This document shows, piece by piece, positions 26,253 through 39,300 of a DNA stretch of 64,000 bases. The stretch lies in the NCBI RefSeq assembly GCF_003945595.2, contig NW_024104552.1, positions 310,001 to 374,000 of the forward strand, given 5' to 3'. Source of the DNA: Pipra filicauda. Taxonomy: Eukaryota > Chordata > Aves > Passeriformes > Pipridae. How positions within the stretch are numbered: position 1 is the stretch's first letter; each line of letters starts with the position of its first letter. A program made the translations under genes and the position numbers. Under the pieces are notes generated by a model. That model ran no database searches. It worked only from the letters and a program-made list of their open reading frames with translations, and was not told the DNA's origin.

Positions 26253-29200
26253 CCTGGGGATTTTTTGGTTTACCATAGGGGACTTTTTAATTATTATATA
26301 TAAACCCTGTCATTGTATCTCTTGGGTTAAATACAAATGCAAACTACCTGCTGTTCAGCAACCTGAAGTGTGAAGATTGCTTTGGCTTTCATTGCCCAGT
26401 GTTCAAACTAGAGAGAGGGTGTCGCTGTGACTTCTGAAGGACTCACAGCCAGACGTGGTGACAGTGGCACCCTTCGTGTCATTCCTCTGTTTGAAACAAG
26501 TTGTGTTGCAGCTTATTTTGGAAAGATGTGGAGTTGTTTGTCCTCAGACAGTGTGATTCAGGCCTATCAGAAAAGTTCTTTTCCATGTATAAATTTATCT
26601 AATATTGAGTGTCCTCTGCTTGTCATCTCTTTTTCTTAGAACATAACTTTTAGAGGTAGCAGTCCGTCAGCTGAGTGTCTGCTAACAAGCAGCATAGGTT
26701 CAGATCTTTTTTTTTTTTTCCTGAGGTTGAGTACATTGAGTAATGGATTTCTAATTGGTGGCTACTGGTTGAAATACAGACTCTGATTCCTTGCTGATAA
26801 AAGTCAGGTGCAATTTTATCTGGAGCTCTTCTTTATTACCAGCTCTCACATGAGAGAATCGCTACTGAGCTGAAGAGATCTAAAGAGCTTCCTTTTCTGC
26901 ATGGTCACATATGGGCTGATGCCCACATTTTAGAGCTGGCTACCCAGTGGACAGCAGAGCTGTAGTGTAAAAATCACAGGTCTGCAGATGATGGCATGGA
27001 AAGGCAGCTTATCTCTCAAACTATGCATGTCAAAGCAGTTGTTATTTGGTGAGAAAAGTCATGTTTTGCTCTTATCTATTAGTCTCTCAAGAAAGCTATC
27101 TGATAACAGAGCTAAATTCAAAGAGTCCATAGTGTGCTGCTCTTAACTTTCCCCTTTTACAGATCACCAGTAGAAAATAAAGAAGAAAAAAGCTAAAAAG
27201 GCAGAAGAGATTTCACAAGCAAACACTCTTCCCAGAGCCTGTGAATTAATCAGTAAAAGGATGATCATGTTCCAAGCATTGATAAGTTGTCATTATCATT
27301 CTAAGAGCATTTCAACAGCCTTTCACCAGTTATATCTCTGAAAGTCTTGTGACTTGTTCATTGGAAAAACTGTACCACGTGTGCAGCTGTTCTGCTTTTA
27401 CAAGATAACAAGGCATCAAAAGATGCCAGGCATCGTGCCAGATAACGAAGCCATTAAAGCCGGACAACCACAGCACTTCTGCCTAAATGCCTCTGCTTGT
27501 TTCTAAAAGCATCAAATGGCCACAGCAGCGAATGGATCTGCCTCCTGTGAGGGATACCTCTGCTGAAAGCGTGATCTGGAAATGTGCTGGGATGTGTGAC
27601 CCTGGGCTTAGGGGGAGTCATTAACTAACTCTTGTGGTGAATTAAAGAATTTCTAATACAGGTGAAAAGATAGGTATTTGGATCGTTAATGATATGACTG
27701 CAAACAGAAGGCTACAAGAGGGCATTTTCTACTACTTTAGTGGTGTGTTAGATTTTGCATATCCCCATTTTGCTAGTTTTTAGAATAAATGCATATACCT
27801 CAGCCTGCTGCCAGCAGAGTATTAACTGCTGGCTTTTGCAGCCAGTTCTGAAAATATTTTTAATTTCTTATTTGCTTCTTCTTCCAAGTAAATATTTAGT
27901 GAGTGAATTTATATGCCACAGTTCAATATTAGAAATAATCAATTACATCTATTAACTCAGAGGAGGATAATGTAGTTTTCCCTGGTTTTGGAAGCTGCAA
28001 AGAGTATTCCAAGTCAAACTTATTTTGGTGCACTTTAAAGACCAGGTAAACCTAAATGTTTGAGACATGGGAGAAGAAGAATTGTGGATGCAAATAATGG
28101 TTTGCTTGCATAGGAGACAGAAGAATGAGAAATGAAGCCTGTAGTCACCCTCCTTGAGACAGCAATGGTTAAAACCCTCAAAGCAACTAACTCCTCAGTG
28201 AGAGAATAAAGCTCACACCAAAGAAATGGGATTCCCTTTCCAGAGAAACAAACTATAACATCTTAAAGATCTACTTTACTTTCTTCCCGCTTTACGTTAC
28301 TTTGCTACAGTCCTGCTCTGTGTTACACAGCTGCACAGAAGTACTATAGACCAAAATGAATTTATTAAGTCAGTGGTTTCATCTTACTTATATCTGTAAA
28401 ATGTGTGTACAGCTGTCCCTGTATGCAGTGATATATTCATAGAATGCAAGAATAAAGTTATACTTGAGAGAAAAAATTTATTTCAAGTTCAGTTGTTGGT
28501 GCTGGCACCTGGCCTCCTGCCTGGGAGAGTTTGTTGCTGTGCTTGCAGGGTGTTAGTGTAGGTGATATTACAGACACAGAGTTAGGCTACTCGGATTATC
28601 TCAGTGTGAAAATTTTAAATTGGTATAACTGAGAAACATAATGTAGTAGATGATGACTTTTGCATTTATTTTAAGGCTTTAATTTTAGGTTTATGAGCTC
28701 TTCTCAGAGCTGAGCGGTTTTTTAAGATCAATTTTCTGGGTCTGCAGTTTTAAACTCTGCTTTAAATTCCACTTCTGAGTGAAATGAATTGCACAGTCCC
28801 TGCTTAGCACAAGTAGATCAAACCTGTTGGGCCACTTAATGAATGGGTAGTTGTTGCCTTGAGTGCAGATGATGGGAGCTAGCATCCCAGTGAAGGCATC
28901 ATCACTTCTATTTAAAGAGAGAATGTGCCGTGGCCACAGCCATTCTTAAGTTCCATGAGATGTGGTTTATATGACACATAAGCCTTCATGCATCACTTCG
29001 AGTGGAAGGGAGGAAAAATGGCCTTGTGCAGACCTGCTGGCCACCCTTAGGGAGTGTGGGGCAAGAAGTCCTTCCTGCACCACGGGAAGCCTTGCCATCC
29101 CAGGCATTCACCTTACAGCCTCAGCATCAGGTGGATTCATCTGCTTCCTACCTCAGCCAGCCAATGCTGCGCTATTCCCCCATCCTGGTGGTGTGAGGGG

Positions 29201-30021
29201 CTATTAAGACCTTGCTACATGCCCTGGCATTCCCTGAAGGAATAAAAAAAAGGTTGTGTGCTGCAGTTGCTCATTCACAAAACGTGTGTTTGCCTGTCTC
29301 TCGATTATGCAGGCAAATAATACAGATCAAAGAAATCAGAATTGCAACTTGCGATACTCTCCTCCGACAACTCTGATGCTAATGGCACTGGTATGCACAC
29401 TGAAAGGGAATGCTATAAACTTTTCAGCTTCTGTCTCCCTAGAAAGTAATGTTGCCTTCACTCAAAAGCCTGCTAGTTGCCTTCCTCTAGGAGCCAATGT
29501 GCTCCAGAGAGGACCACAAGGATGTCATTGGAAAGCTGACAAGGATTGTAGTAGGTCCATTGTTTTTAGGTGGGTATCCTGGCTTAGAAATGTGAGGTAG
29601 CTGAAGACTCAAGCTGATTGCATATGCTAATGCTGGTTTATGTGTTAAGCTTTCCATTTGCAAAAGTGCTCAGGCTTTGGGCCTTCTGGGAAGCCTGTGC
29701 CCTCCTTGGGGTGCTTCAGAAGCAGGTCAGCAGCTCACACTCCTGGGCAATGCACCTCACACCCTTGCTGGTTCGGAGGGGTGCAGCTGGACTAGCAATG
29801 AGATCACCATAACTTGCTAAATTTCATCTCTATTGAAAATTTAAGGCAAACCCTCCTCTCCTCCCCCCAACATCCCAACAAATGGAGAATATTGGATGTG
29901 TGCTAAAGAGGGAATGGCAATAAAAAGGGTAAACATTAAAGACTTGGTATTCTTTTAAAGGATAATTATACATCTCAACCAGCCTGAAAGCTGAGTTTGT
30001 GTGTATATATGCATTTCAAGA

Positions 30022-31509
30022 TCATAGAATCATAGAATCACCCCAATCAGCTGGGTTGGAAGGGACCTCCGAGATCATCAAGTCCAACCCTTGATCCACT
30101 ACCACTGCAGTTGCTAGACCATGGTGCTAAGTGCTACATCCAGTCTCATCTTAAAAACCTCCAGGGACAGAGAATCCACCACTTCCCTGGGCAGCCCATT
30201 CCAATGGCTGATCACCCTCTCTGTAAAGAATTTCTTTCTAATATCCAACCTAAACATCCCCTGGCACAACTTGAGACCATGCCCTCTAGTCTTGCTGATA
30301 GGTGCCTGGGAAAAGAGACCAACTCTCACCTGGCTACAACCTCCTTTCAGGTAGTTGTAGAGAGTGATGAGGTCTCCCCTGAGCCTCTTCTTCTCCAGGC
30401 TGAACAGCCCCAGCTCCCTCAGCCTCTCCTCATAGGACTTGTGCTCGAGTCCCTTCACCAGCTTCGTTGCTTTCCTCTGGACCTGCTCCAGGACCTCAGT
30501 GTCCTTCCTGAACTGAGGGGCCCAGAACTGGACACAGTACTGCAGGTGTGGCCTCACCAGCGCTAAGTACAGGGGAAGAATCACTTCCCTGCTCCTGCTG
30601 GCCACACTGTTCCTGATCCAGGCCAGGATGCCATTGGCCTTCTTGGCCACCTGGGCACACTGCTGGCTCATGTCCAGCTTCCTGTCAATCCACACTCCCA
30701 GGTCCCTCTCTGCCTGGCTGCTCTCCAGCCGCTCTGTGCCCAGCCTGTAGCACTGCAGGGGGTTGTTGTGGCCAAAGTGCAGGACCCGGCACTTGGCCTT
30801 GTTGAACCTCATCCTGTTGGAATCAGCCCAACTCTCCAGCCTGTCCAGGTCCCTCTGCAGAGCCCTCCTGCCTTCCAGGTGATTGATACTCCCCCCCAGC
30901 TTAGTGTCATCTGCAAATTTGCTGATGGTGGACTCAATCCCCTCATCTAAATCATCAATAAAGATATTAAACAGAACTGGACCCAACACTGATCCCTGGG
31001 GGACACCACAAATGACTGGCTGCCAACTGGATGCAGCACTGTTCCCCACCACTCTCTGGGCCCAGCTCTCCAGCCAGTTCCTGACCCAGCACAGGGTGCC
31101 CCTGTCCAAGTCGTGGGCTGTCAGCTTTTTCAGGAGTATGCTGTGGGAGACAGTGTCAAAGGCTTTGCTGAAGTCCAGGTAGACACATCCACAGCCTTCC
31201 TCTCATCCACCAGGAGGGTCACCTGATCATAAAAGGAGATCGGGTTGGTCAGACAGGACCTGCCCTTCCTAAAGCTGTGCTGGCTGGGTCTGATCCCTTG
31301 TCCATCCTGTAGGTGCTGAGTGATTGCACTGAGGATGATCTGCTCCATAACCTTGCCAGGCACTGAGGTCAGGCTGATGGGGTTGTAGTTTCCCGGGTCC
31401 TCCTTCCGGCCCTTTTTGTGGATTGGCGTGACATTCGCCAACTTCCAATTATCTGGGACCTCCCCAGTGAGCCAGGACTGTTGGTAGATGATGGAGAGAG
31501 GCTTGTATC
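30022..31509 (-). mobile_element. CR1 LINE, 5'-truncated, minus strand
   Basis: Read on the minus strand, this copy runs from a truncated point in the reverse-transcriptase domain to the typical avian CR1 3' end, which carries a GGTCCCTTCCAACCCAGC-type block and ends in two ATTCTATG octamers (30023-30041 on the plus strand as ATCATAGAATCATAGAATC). It is about 1.49 kb of a full-length element of roughly 4.5 kb, lacking the 5'UTR, ORF1 and endonuclease. The reading frame is almost intact, so the copy looks fairly young. Nine-base words TTTCAAGAT flank it at 30014-30022 and 31510-31518, a candidate target-site duplication. The 5' junction is fixed only to within a few bases. Confidence 0.93.
30114..31507 (-). 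pseudogene. CR1 reverse-transcriptase fragment with one frameshift
   Basis: This is the C-terminal part of the CR1 ORF2 polyprotein. In the first frame (from about 31507 down to about 31185) it reads through YKPLSIIYQQSW, NVTPIHKKGRKEDPGNY and PSQHSFRKGRSC. A 1-base deletion around 31185, within GTGGATGTGTCTACC, shifts it. The second frame continues with [14 protein letters not shown], then [16 protein letters not shown], the catalytic FADD motif (codons near 30906-30917), the thumb region [13 protein letters not shown], and the C-terminal [18 protein letters not shown] before the stop TAG at 30114-30116. In the intact family this enzyme copies element RNA at the target site. Here the 5' truncation and frameshift make it non-autonomous. 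The opposite-strand open frames across it are shadows. Confidence 0.92.
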
Positions 31510-33291
31510 TTTCAAGATATAGCTATGTATCTTGAAATTATGTAAAGGAATGCAAACACCACACAAATTTTAAATAAGAGCCAGAGCCAGAATCAGATCA
31601 GCAGAATGAGAAACCACTACTGCCTATTTCACAGTGGCTCTTCACCAGAATACAAAACCAACCCAAGCTTGTTTTCATGCAACTGCCTTGTATATGAAAA
31701 AGGATGAAATAGTAACTGTATCTTTTGGTGTTGAGCAAATCTTATAACAGTTTTATCTTATTTAATTTGTTTTTTCTTGGAAGCACAGGATATGTAGGCA
31801 GTGAACTTTGGCTGAGGCAGGGATATGGTGCAGCAATAGCTGTAGCTGTTGCCAAGGCATGTCAGGATCCAATTCAGTTTAAATTCAGGTGTGGGAGGAC
31901 CAAGTTGTGCACAGGAGCTTGGGGCCAACCTTTTGCATTGGAAGATGCAAATGCTGGGCTTGGAGCATAACTACATAACTACATAATCAGAGGCAGGATA
32001 GCAGAGCAGGTCCGTGAATAGCTGCTGCTGGGGAGAGGGGGAGTTTAACTGCATTGCTTATGTATATAAAGGAAGAGGTGATTTCTAATTGTGAAATTCC
32101 CATGAAAATCATATTCTTGTATTTCTGAACAGCATTTCATAATATTGTGTGTGCATAGAGAAACTAATGTACAAGGGATGGATACATATTCACTATCACA
32201 GCTTGACTCTTTTTATAATATTACTTAAATGCTGGTACTTGCTGTGTTTTCTAAATGTTGATCCAATTTATGAGAGCTTTAAATGAAGTGTGTGGGTGGC
32301 TGATCAGCATGATTCTTTTTTTGTTCCATATGAAATGATCCTGTCATTTACTAAATAAGAAGGAATGATCACATGTACTTCTACTTTGTTGTTTGGGTTT
32401 TAAGAAAACAAACAAGCAAGACAGATGTGTAAGTTGAAGCGGTTAAGTGTACAGGTTGTCTAGTATGTTCCTGCTTACTCTGATTTAGTTCAAACCATCC
32501 TGCATCCATGCAGGAAATCTAAGTTTCTTCATTGACTTGCTAATAAATTTAGAGTTCAGACTAGTTTTTAATAGACAGGATTCTGTATCACGAAACGTTG
32601 TAAATACTAGGATACTCCATTGTCTCGGTGGCTGACAACACAGGCTTCTGTGCAGTCATGTACTTAACTATATACTTCAGGTTAAGCCCATGAGTTATCT
32701 AGCCTCTTAATTAGCTAGTCCTTAAGCATCTGAATGGTCACAGGAACTCAATTAACCTTCTTTTCCATTTTTCTTAATAGTAGTCTCTAATTAATTACAG
32801 TGCTGTTCAGAATTCTTTTTCCTCTCTGCGCTTTGAGAGAAAATACCTACCTGTCCCTGAGAAACTCCTGATTTAAGGACAAAAGTTTGGAATAGGAAGT
32901 AGTGCTGCTGGGGTGGCAATTGTCAGAGCCACATCTCATTCAAGATGCAGCCAATATTCTCACCAGTGAGAGACAGGTTCTTCTCATATTAACATTTCTG
33001 CTATTTCTAGTCACTAATATAGCATCTCAGTTAAGGAAGCAAATTGTACAGCCAGGACCAGGAGTGAAAGCTCACCCAGCCTCATACCCACAATATTTTG
33101 GGTAGGCACCATTTCCGTATCCTCAAAGAGCTCCAACAGAGCAACACAGATAAAGGAGGTGCATTTGAAAAATGGACATTGAGAACTCAGGTTGACAGAG
33201 AAAAATGCCACAGCCTTTACTGTGGCTGCCAGGCAGCTGTACTTGTGTTACAGGAAAGTAATGACAAACCTTTTTGATATTTGATGCCAAA

Positions 33292-33337
33292 TTTAAAAGA
33301 CATTACAACTTTAAAAGACATTTAAAAGACATTACAA
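33292..33337. repeat. Short direct-repeat cluster (TTAAAAGACAT-type, three copies)
   Basis: The word TTTAAAAGACAT occurs three times within 46 bp, the first and last copies continuing into TACAA. It is a small local duplication, probably from replication slippage. Confidence 0.85.
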
Positions 33338-36300
33338 TTTAGTGTCAACTCAAGTCTCTGTCCCTGACACTAGTGACAAATCTGGCAGTGGATCACATCA
33401 CTACAATAGTGTAATTTCTGAATTAATGCTTCTCCTTTGTTGCCTGCAGTGAAAACCTCCTGAAGAAGAAGGGCTCTGAGTTAAATTGAAGGTACACTTA
33501 TTTAGTTACTTTTTCCATCCCATTTTTAAGTAATTGGTACTGTGGGTACACCAGCTACAGAAACTCCAAGACTGTGACTCCTTTGAGTGTAAGAAATCTG
33601 AACTAGCAGCTATGTATGATAAAATATGATAAAAGAGCAGTATGTAATGTCATATTCTTTACTAATATATATTGCACAGAACATAATATAAAAGTAGGTG
33701 TAAAGAACTAATAATTTTCTCTTAACTGTGTCTTCTTTTTAATTGCAATGTATATGACAACCTGTGAATACTGCTAAGCTCAGGTTGAGAACACAGAAGA
33801 ACAACTGATCAGAATGTGAAGTAAAATAGGACTTTTCAACTGCACAGAGTTTATAGAGGCTCAGGTTACTCACGGTTACATTTGGAAGCATTTTTTCCCC
33901 AAAAAATGCGTGTTAAGATGGTAAATGCTTTTCTTGGGATCTACAAGCAAGGTCAACTGTGATGTCTACACAGAACAGGATCTGGATCTACTTGAAAAAT
34001 ACCAAAAAAGGGAAAAGTGGATTTTAGCATCACCTGACTTGTTTTCATTTCCCTGTAAGTATCTTTGCTCATAAAAGTATAGACTGAAAGCTTATTGAAT
34101 TTGAAAACTGCAAATATCTCATCAGTTACCTAGATGATAACCATGCTGGTTCTGCTTGGTAACAGCATCCTGCTTCCTAATCAGTATGGTTAGGAATAGA
34201 CTGTCCAGACCAGGAAGGTTTTGCACAAACAGCAATAAATTAATGAGAATTTTTACTGTTTATTATCAAGCATCCTCTTTTAGGTTATGACAAAGAGAGC
34301 AAGAAATGTGTTTATGTAGTGGAGGGAGATTTTTGTCATAAAAAAGCCTGTGTATTTCCCATGATTTATTGCCTCATAGACCTGCAAACAGAGATTCCCA
34401 GAGCCTAAAGTTCTGATTTTGTTCCACACAGAAAGGCTGAATGCCTATTTACATTGCCTAGTCTCCCACATTATGCCTTATCAGGCATTAGCTTTTGATG
34501 TCAACTTCCCCTTAAGTGAAGCTGTATAGCCTTAATGTGTGAAAAAGAGAAGTTTGTTTGTCATAGTTCAACCTGACGTCCAGTTCTAGCTTATGCTAAA
34601 ACACCAACCTGTTCCTCTCCTTCCACCTCCACTTATTCTCACTCAGGAAAATAGAAAGCAAATCCCCTTTTTACAGAGAAGAAGAGCTTTCTGGAAAGGA
34701 TTCTCTGAACCAGGCAGGTCCTCACCATAAGCAGTGAAGAATTACATTTACCACACAGCTGACTTCTCCCAGGAATGATTTTAACTTCCTGACTCTCTTA
34801 CCTTGTTGAGTTTCTACCCTGTAGGGAATCTCAAGACTATGCAGTGTCTAAGATGCTGTTAGTCACAACTTGGGATCCTACATGCTAGAAAAGTAAAACT
34901 GCATTTTTATTGCTGCTTTAAGCATGTGTGTGCAGTTAAGCCTTATTTTCTGCTGCTGTGTTTTTAGCTTTCTGAGATTGCTAAGGAAACTGCTTCTCTT
35001 TATTTGAAACAAAGCAGTGGCTTGATTGTTCAGACACTAGCAACAAGGCTAGGTGTCATAAATTGATTTTTTTAAGGACCATGTCTGCAATTTGAACATC
35101 TTCAGCCAAGAAGCATGCTATTCATTTTTTGAAACACAAATAAATTCCACTTTTAAAGGAATTCTCTTTTCACCTCATTACTGGCTAAATTGTTTCTTAT
35201 AAATTTTTAGAAATTGAAAAACTTCTTTGTTTAGCAGGTGCTAGATGCCCAGATTTTAAAGTAATGCTATTTTTTATGGAAGACTTGCTTATTGCATTGG
35301 GTAGATTAAAAATCTGATTATGGAAATGGCCTATTCCTAATAGTATATAAGTATATGTAATATAGATGCATACAACAAAATTTATTTAGACTGCAGCTAG
35401 CTTCAGAACACTGGAAGTTCATGCTGATATACCTTCAGATTTCTTTTTAGTGTAGAACTGACCTCATTCTATTGTTTTGATTAATACAGAATCAAACGGT
35501 TTCCATCAACCTAAGGGTCCTAGAGATTAGGCTAAACCTGTCAATTGACATTAAAAGAATGTGATTTATCATATTATGTAACTATAATGCATAATCTCCT
35601 CGGAGCACCTCTTACAAAGTCTTTTTGCATAATAGTGCAAAGGCACTGCAGCAAACTATTTTTAACCTTCTGCTCAAAATGGTGTAAATTGTTTGGGCAG
35701 TCACAAACAAGATCTGAATAAAGGTCTGCATAGTTTAAAAGCTCCCTAATTCATACTCTAATTGCTCCTAGAACACGTTTATCAGGAAGATCTGTGGAAA
35801 GTGGTACTCAGATGGTGATACACTCTAACACATTGTCAGTCCTAAAGCATCTGTGAATTTTACCACTACCTTTATTCTGGTTTCTTCTTAGAGAAGGATA
35901 AACATGATGGAATGGGGCTTATCTTCTGGTGCCAGAGAGGGTCAAGGAAACCATTAAACACAAAGCTCAAGACTCAGAACAATTCCTGCTGGCTGGTGTC
36001 CTGGTCTGTGTTCCTTATGTTGAACTTTTTCCTGCAATAGTATCTTTTCTGAACCACTGTGCATTAATCAGGGTGAGCCATGGTGGCTCATACTTCCACT
36101 CAGCTGTCACAAAGAAGTGAAATGATATTAACCTCTCAGATGTCATCGGTTAATTGCTGATCTGCTTGAGGTTGCAGCAGTGTCAACATTTCTGCCTTGC
36201 TAGACCAAACTCTCTGAAGCACTGAGAGCCTTTGCTCTGGGCACTGGTTTGACCTTAACTAACTACCTAAGTTTTGGTGTGGCTTGAGTTCAGGCTATCA

Positions 36301-39300
36301 CACGGCAGGTTTTGAGGTGTTCTCTCAACATCCTTCTTGATTTTTCAGTACTTTTTATACAAGTCTGAAGTCCTTCCATTTATGTTCCTTTTTTCTAGGA
36401 ACTCTGAGCACTACTTGTGCTTTGGTGACATCTTCTGGATAAGGTTGCCACTGGAAGGGCTACTTAATACACCTCAACTTCTAGCCTTCTTCGTGCTTGT
36501 TTCTGATCTTTTCTGGGAAAAGAGTTCATGTGAGCCTGGTTCCAGCGATTAGCATCCTATTTGAAATTTAGTAATGGGTTTGAGACTCCAAAGTGAAAGA
36601 TGAAAATGGATCTGATTAAAAGCAAACAGAAACTGCTTATGTGGTATTTCATACAGAGATGCAATAGAACCTTTCGTCTTGCCCTGTTGGCTAGAGGAAT
36701 CAGAGAAAAAAGAGGGTTTTTTTGGCCAGAGCAAAGACACCCATAGCCACGTTTCCTGCCTTTGGCAGCATATTCCTAGAGGAGACAATAAGGTCAAGGT
36801 AAGCCAGGAGCAATAATTTCCAAAACACTTATTTAACCATAGGCAGAAATGCCACAGAAGTTCAAGCCGGAGTAGTGACTTGTATGTAATAGGTTGTGAT
36901 GGATTTTTCTTCAGTTAAATATTTCAAGTGCTCTTTTGAGCCCAAATAAGGTTTTTTTAGCCTTCATAGTGTCATTCAACAAAGAGTTTATCATCTTCTC
37001 TCTTTGCTGTGTGGGGATCAACCTCTTCACTTTATTTTGGTTTTGAACTTGACACTCACTACTATCACTTGATGCCCCATTCACTTGTATTGGAAAGGAT
37101 AAGAAATATCTCTACTTGTTTCTTTTATGACACAATTCTATAGACAATGAAATAGACATGAAAAGACTCAGCTGTTTGACCATGATTTTCTCTAGGAAAT
37201 TCTATCACATGCGGATCATCTGTATGTCCTCTAGATTTTAACCTTAACAAGTTCAGAAAAGTGTTGAGTTGGTTGTTGGCATTTTTTGCATAAAAAATGA
37301 AAAAATATACTTCACAAGTTGTTTCTTGCATATCTGTGGTCTGTGTGCTGCAGAGTTTTCAATCCTCATTAGAAGAACACCATACTTTGCTTGTAAGGAT
37401 ATTCCCTTTCCTTTAGTAACACCTTTTACCTTGGCACATAGCCCTGCCAATTTCCTTTCCACGTTTCTGATTTTCTTCTATTATTTTGTGAATTTTTTAT
37501 TTGCTCTACACTCCTAAAGAGGCAAATCAAAATTGTCTCAACGCCCCTCCAAAGATTTAACTCTTGCAGTTACCCTTTCCACCTTATTTTCTTAACAAGA
37601 TTGACTCTTTGGGTGTCTGTATTCTAATTCTTTAAATTAAGTGACATAAGATAGAATTGTATTGCCACTTCTCTGTGGTTTTGATTTTAACTCTTCCATT
37701 GATCTCGTTGCCACCTTGGAAAATTGCATATGTCTCCAGATACAAATTTATCTTTGCTTTTATGTATTTCATAACTCATTTGAGAGAGTGCAGTAATACT
37801 ACATCAGTGTATCAGACATTGGTGCTGGACTGTTTCAAGAACAATGACCTCAAAATTTTCTCATATTATGGATCATGGGAAAGGTTTCATTTTTATGAGG
37901 GCCAAACTGGACCAACTTTGAAGTACTTTTTATAAACCTCTAGTCCAAATATTGATCCTATCATTTGTCAGTCCCTAGATATGTTTTGAAAACTTATTCA
38001 CCCAAACTTTATTGAAACAGTGTTTCCCCTTTTACTGCCATTCCCTCATCATTCCTCATCATTCCCACCTGCCCATTGTGCACTCTTTCCCAGACAACCC
38101 ATTTTGCACTGGGAGCCTTCTGGGACAGTTGTGCCTCCAAAACATTTCATTTCTAACCACCCAGCACTTGGAGAAGAAGCACCCCATCAAACAGTATCCT
38201 GCAAGATTAAAGCAGCATTCAGGCAAGCAAAACATCTCTGTTGTTGCTCGCAAGCTTAGATCTGAATCCACAGTACATTTACCTGCTCTGCAACACACAC
38301 TGCACCTTCGTGAAAAGGGAAGGTGGAGCACAGGTAAGCACTTGTGTATTTTGCACTGCAGGTGAGACTGGGAACTTGCAATGAAATATGGAGCATAGCA
38401 CAAATGCACGACATCACCTGGGGGAAACATGTCCACACCGAAGCACCTCTAATCTTCAGTGGGAGGGAAACATAAAAGTCTGCTGTCACAAGAAAGGCAA
38501 TTCATTTTGATTTCTGTAAAAAAAGTTTCTGAAACCAAGTTTCCAATACTGCCTGTCAGAAAAGCTTAAGGTGGGCAGTGGTTTAATAGGGCTGTAAAGG
38601 TAGAAGTTTTATCGAATTTTTAAAGATTTATCATTGCTTTCCTTTGTTGTTGAAATAGAACATGTTTGCAGACAAGGTTGAGGGGTACAGGGAGATGGTC
38701 ATTAGGTCTTAATATTTTCCTTCTCCCATAATGATTCATTTACAATGCAAAGAAGGATGTTCCAATCTGGATCATGCTCAACAACTCTCTAAATAAAGTC
38801 AAAACTGTATTTCCTTCCCACCTGTGACACTGATGAGCGCTGCTGAAGTGGTGAGAGCTGCCTGGCTGAGACTGGACAAAGGCTGAGGGCAGAAGATATT
38901 CAAGCCACAAGAACCCTTGCACATTTTATACCGACTGGAGTGCTGCTGAACAGTTGTCTGCCAACATCTGGAATGGCATCATAAATTTATCAGCCAGTTG
39001 CAGCACTGAAGAAAGAAATTACTGCTCTCCTTTGAGCAGCAGCTGTTACAGGTGTTGTACAGATGCTACAGCTCTTTGGACACAAGGCCCAAGCATCTTA
39101 TGCTGGCCATAATGAAATTTGGCAACTTCTTGCACTCTGAGGGAGAGAAAGTATGACACCTAAAAGGTCAGAAGTCCTTCCGTTAGAAGTCCTCTACCTT
39201 CATAAGCTTCTGGTTGAAGAATTTAATGATTTTCTTTCAGGAAGATGGATGGCTGCCCTCCAGGTGGCTCAGCTATGCCTCCTTTCTACTCACTTTTCTG

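Larger units (their letters stand above)
16054..30021. other. Intergenic, no gene seen
   Basis: About 14 kb without a supported gene. It contains a purine-rich tract (16697-16865), homopolymer T runs (21130-21146, 25094-25120), a T/G-rich simple repeat (26186-26252) and a short region near 29000-29250 with several overlapping open frames ending at an AATAAA (29241-29246), which I regard as chance. No RNA gene or full mobile element was recognised. Confidence 0.6.

Noticed and set aside
28955..29250. Region open in several plus-strand frames and ending at AATAAA (29241-29246), suggesting a terminal exon
   Set aside because: No convincing acceptor-to-frame relation, no recognisable protein, and three frames open at once argues for composition rather than coding.
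30111..30566. 151-codon open frame on the plus strand
   Set aside because: It lies wholly opposite the CR1 reverse-transcriptase frame and is its shadow.
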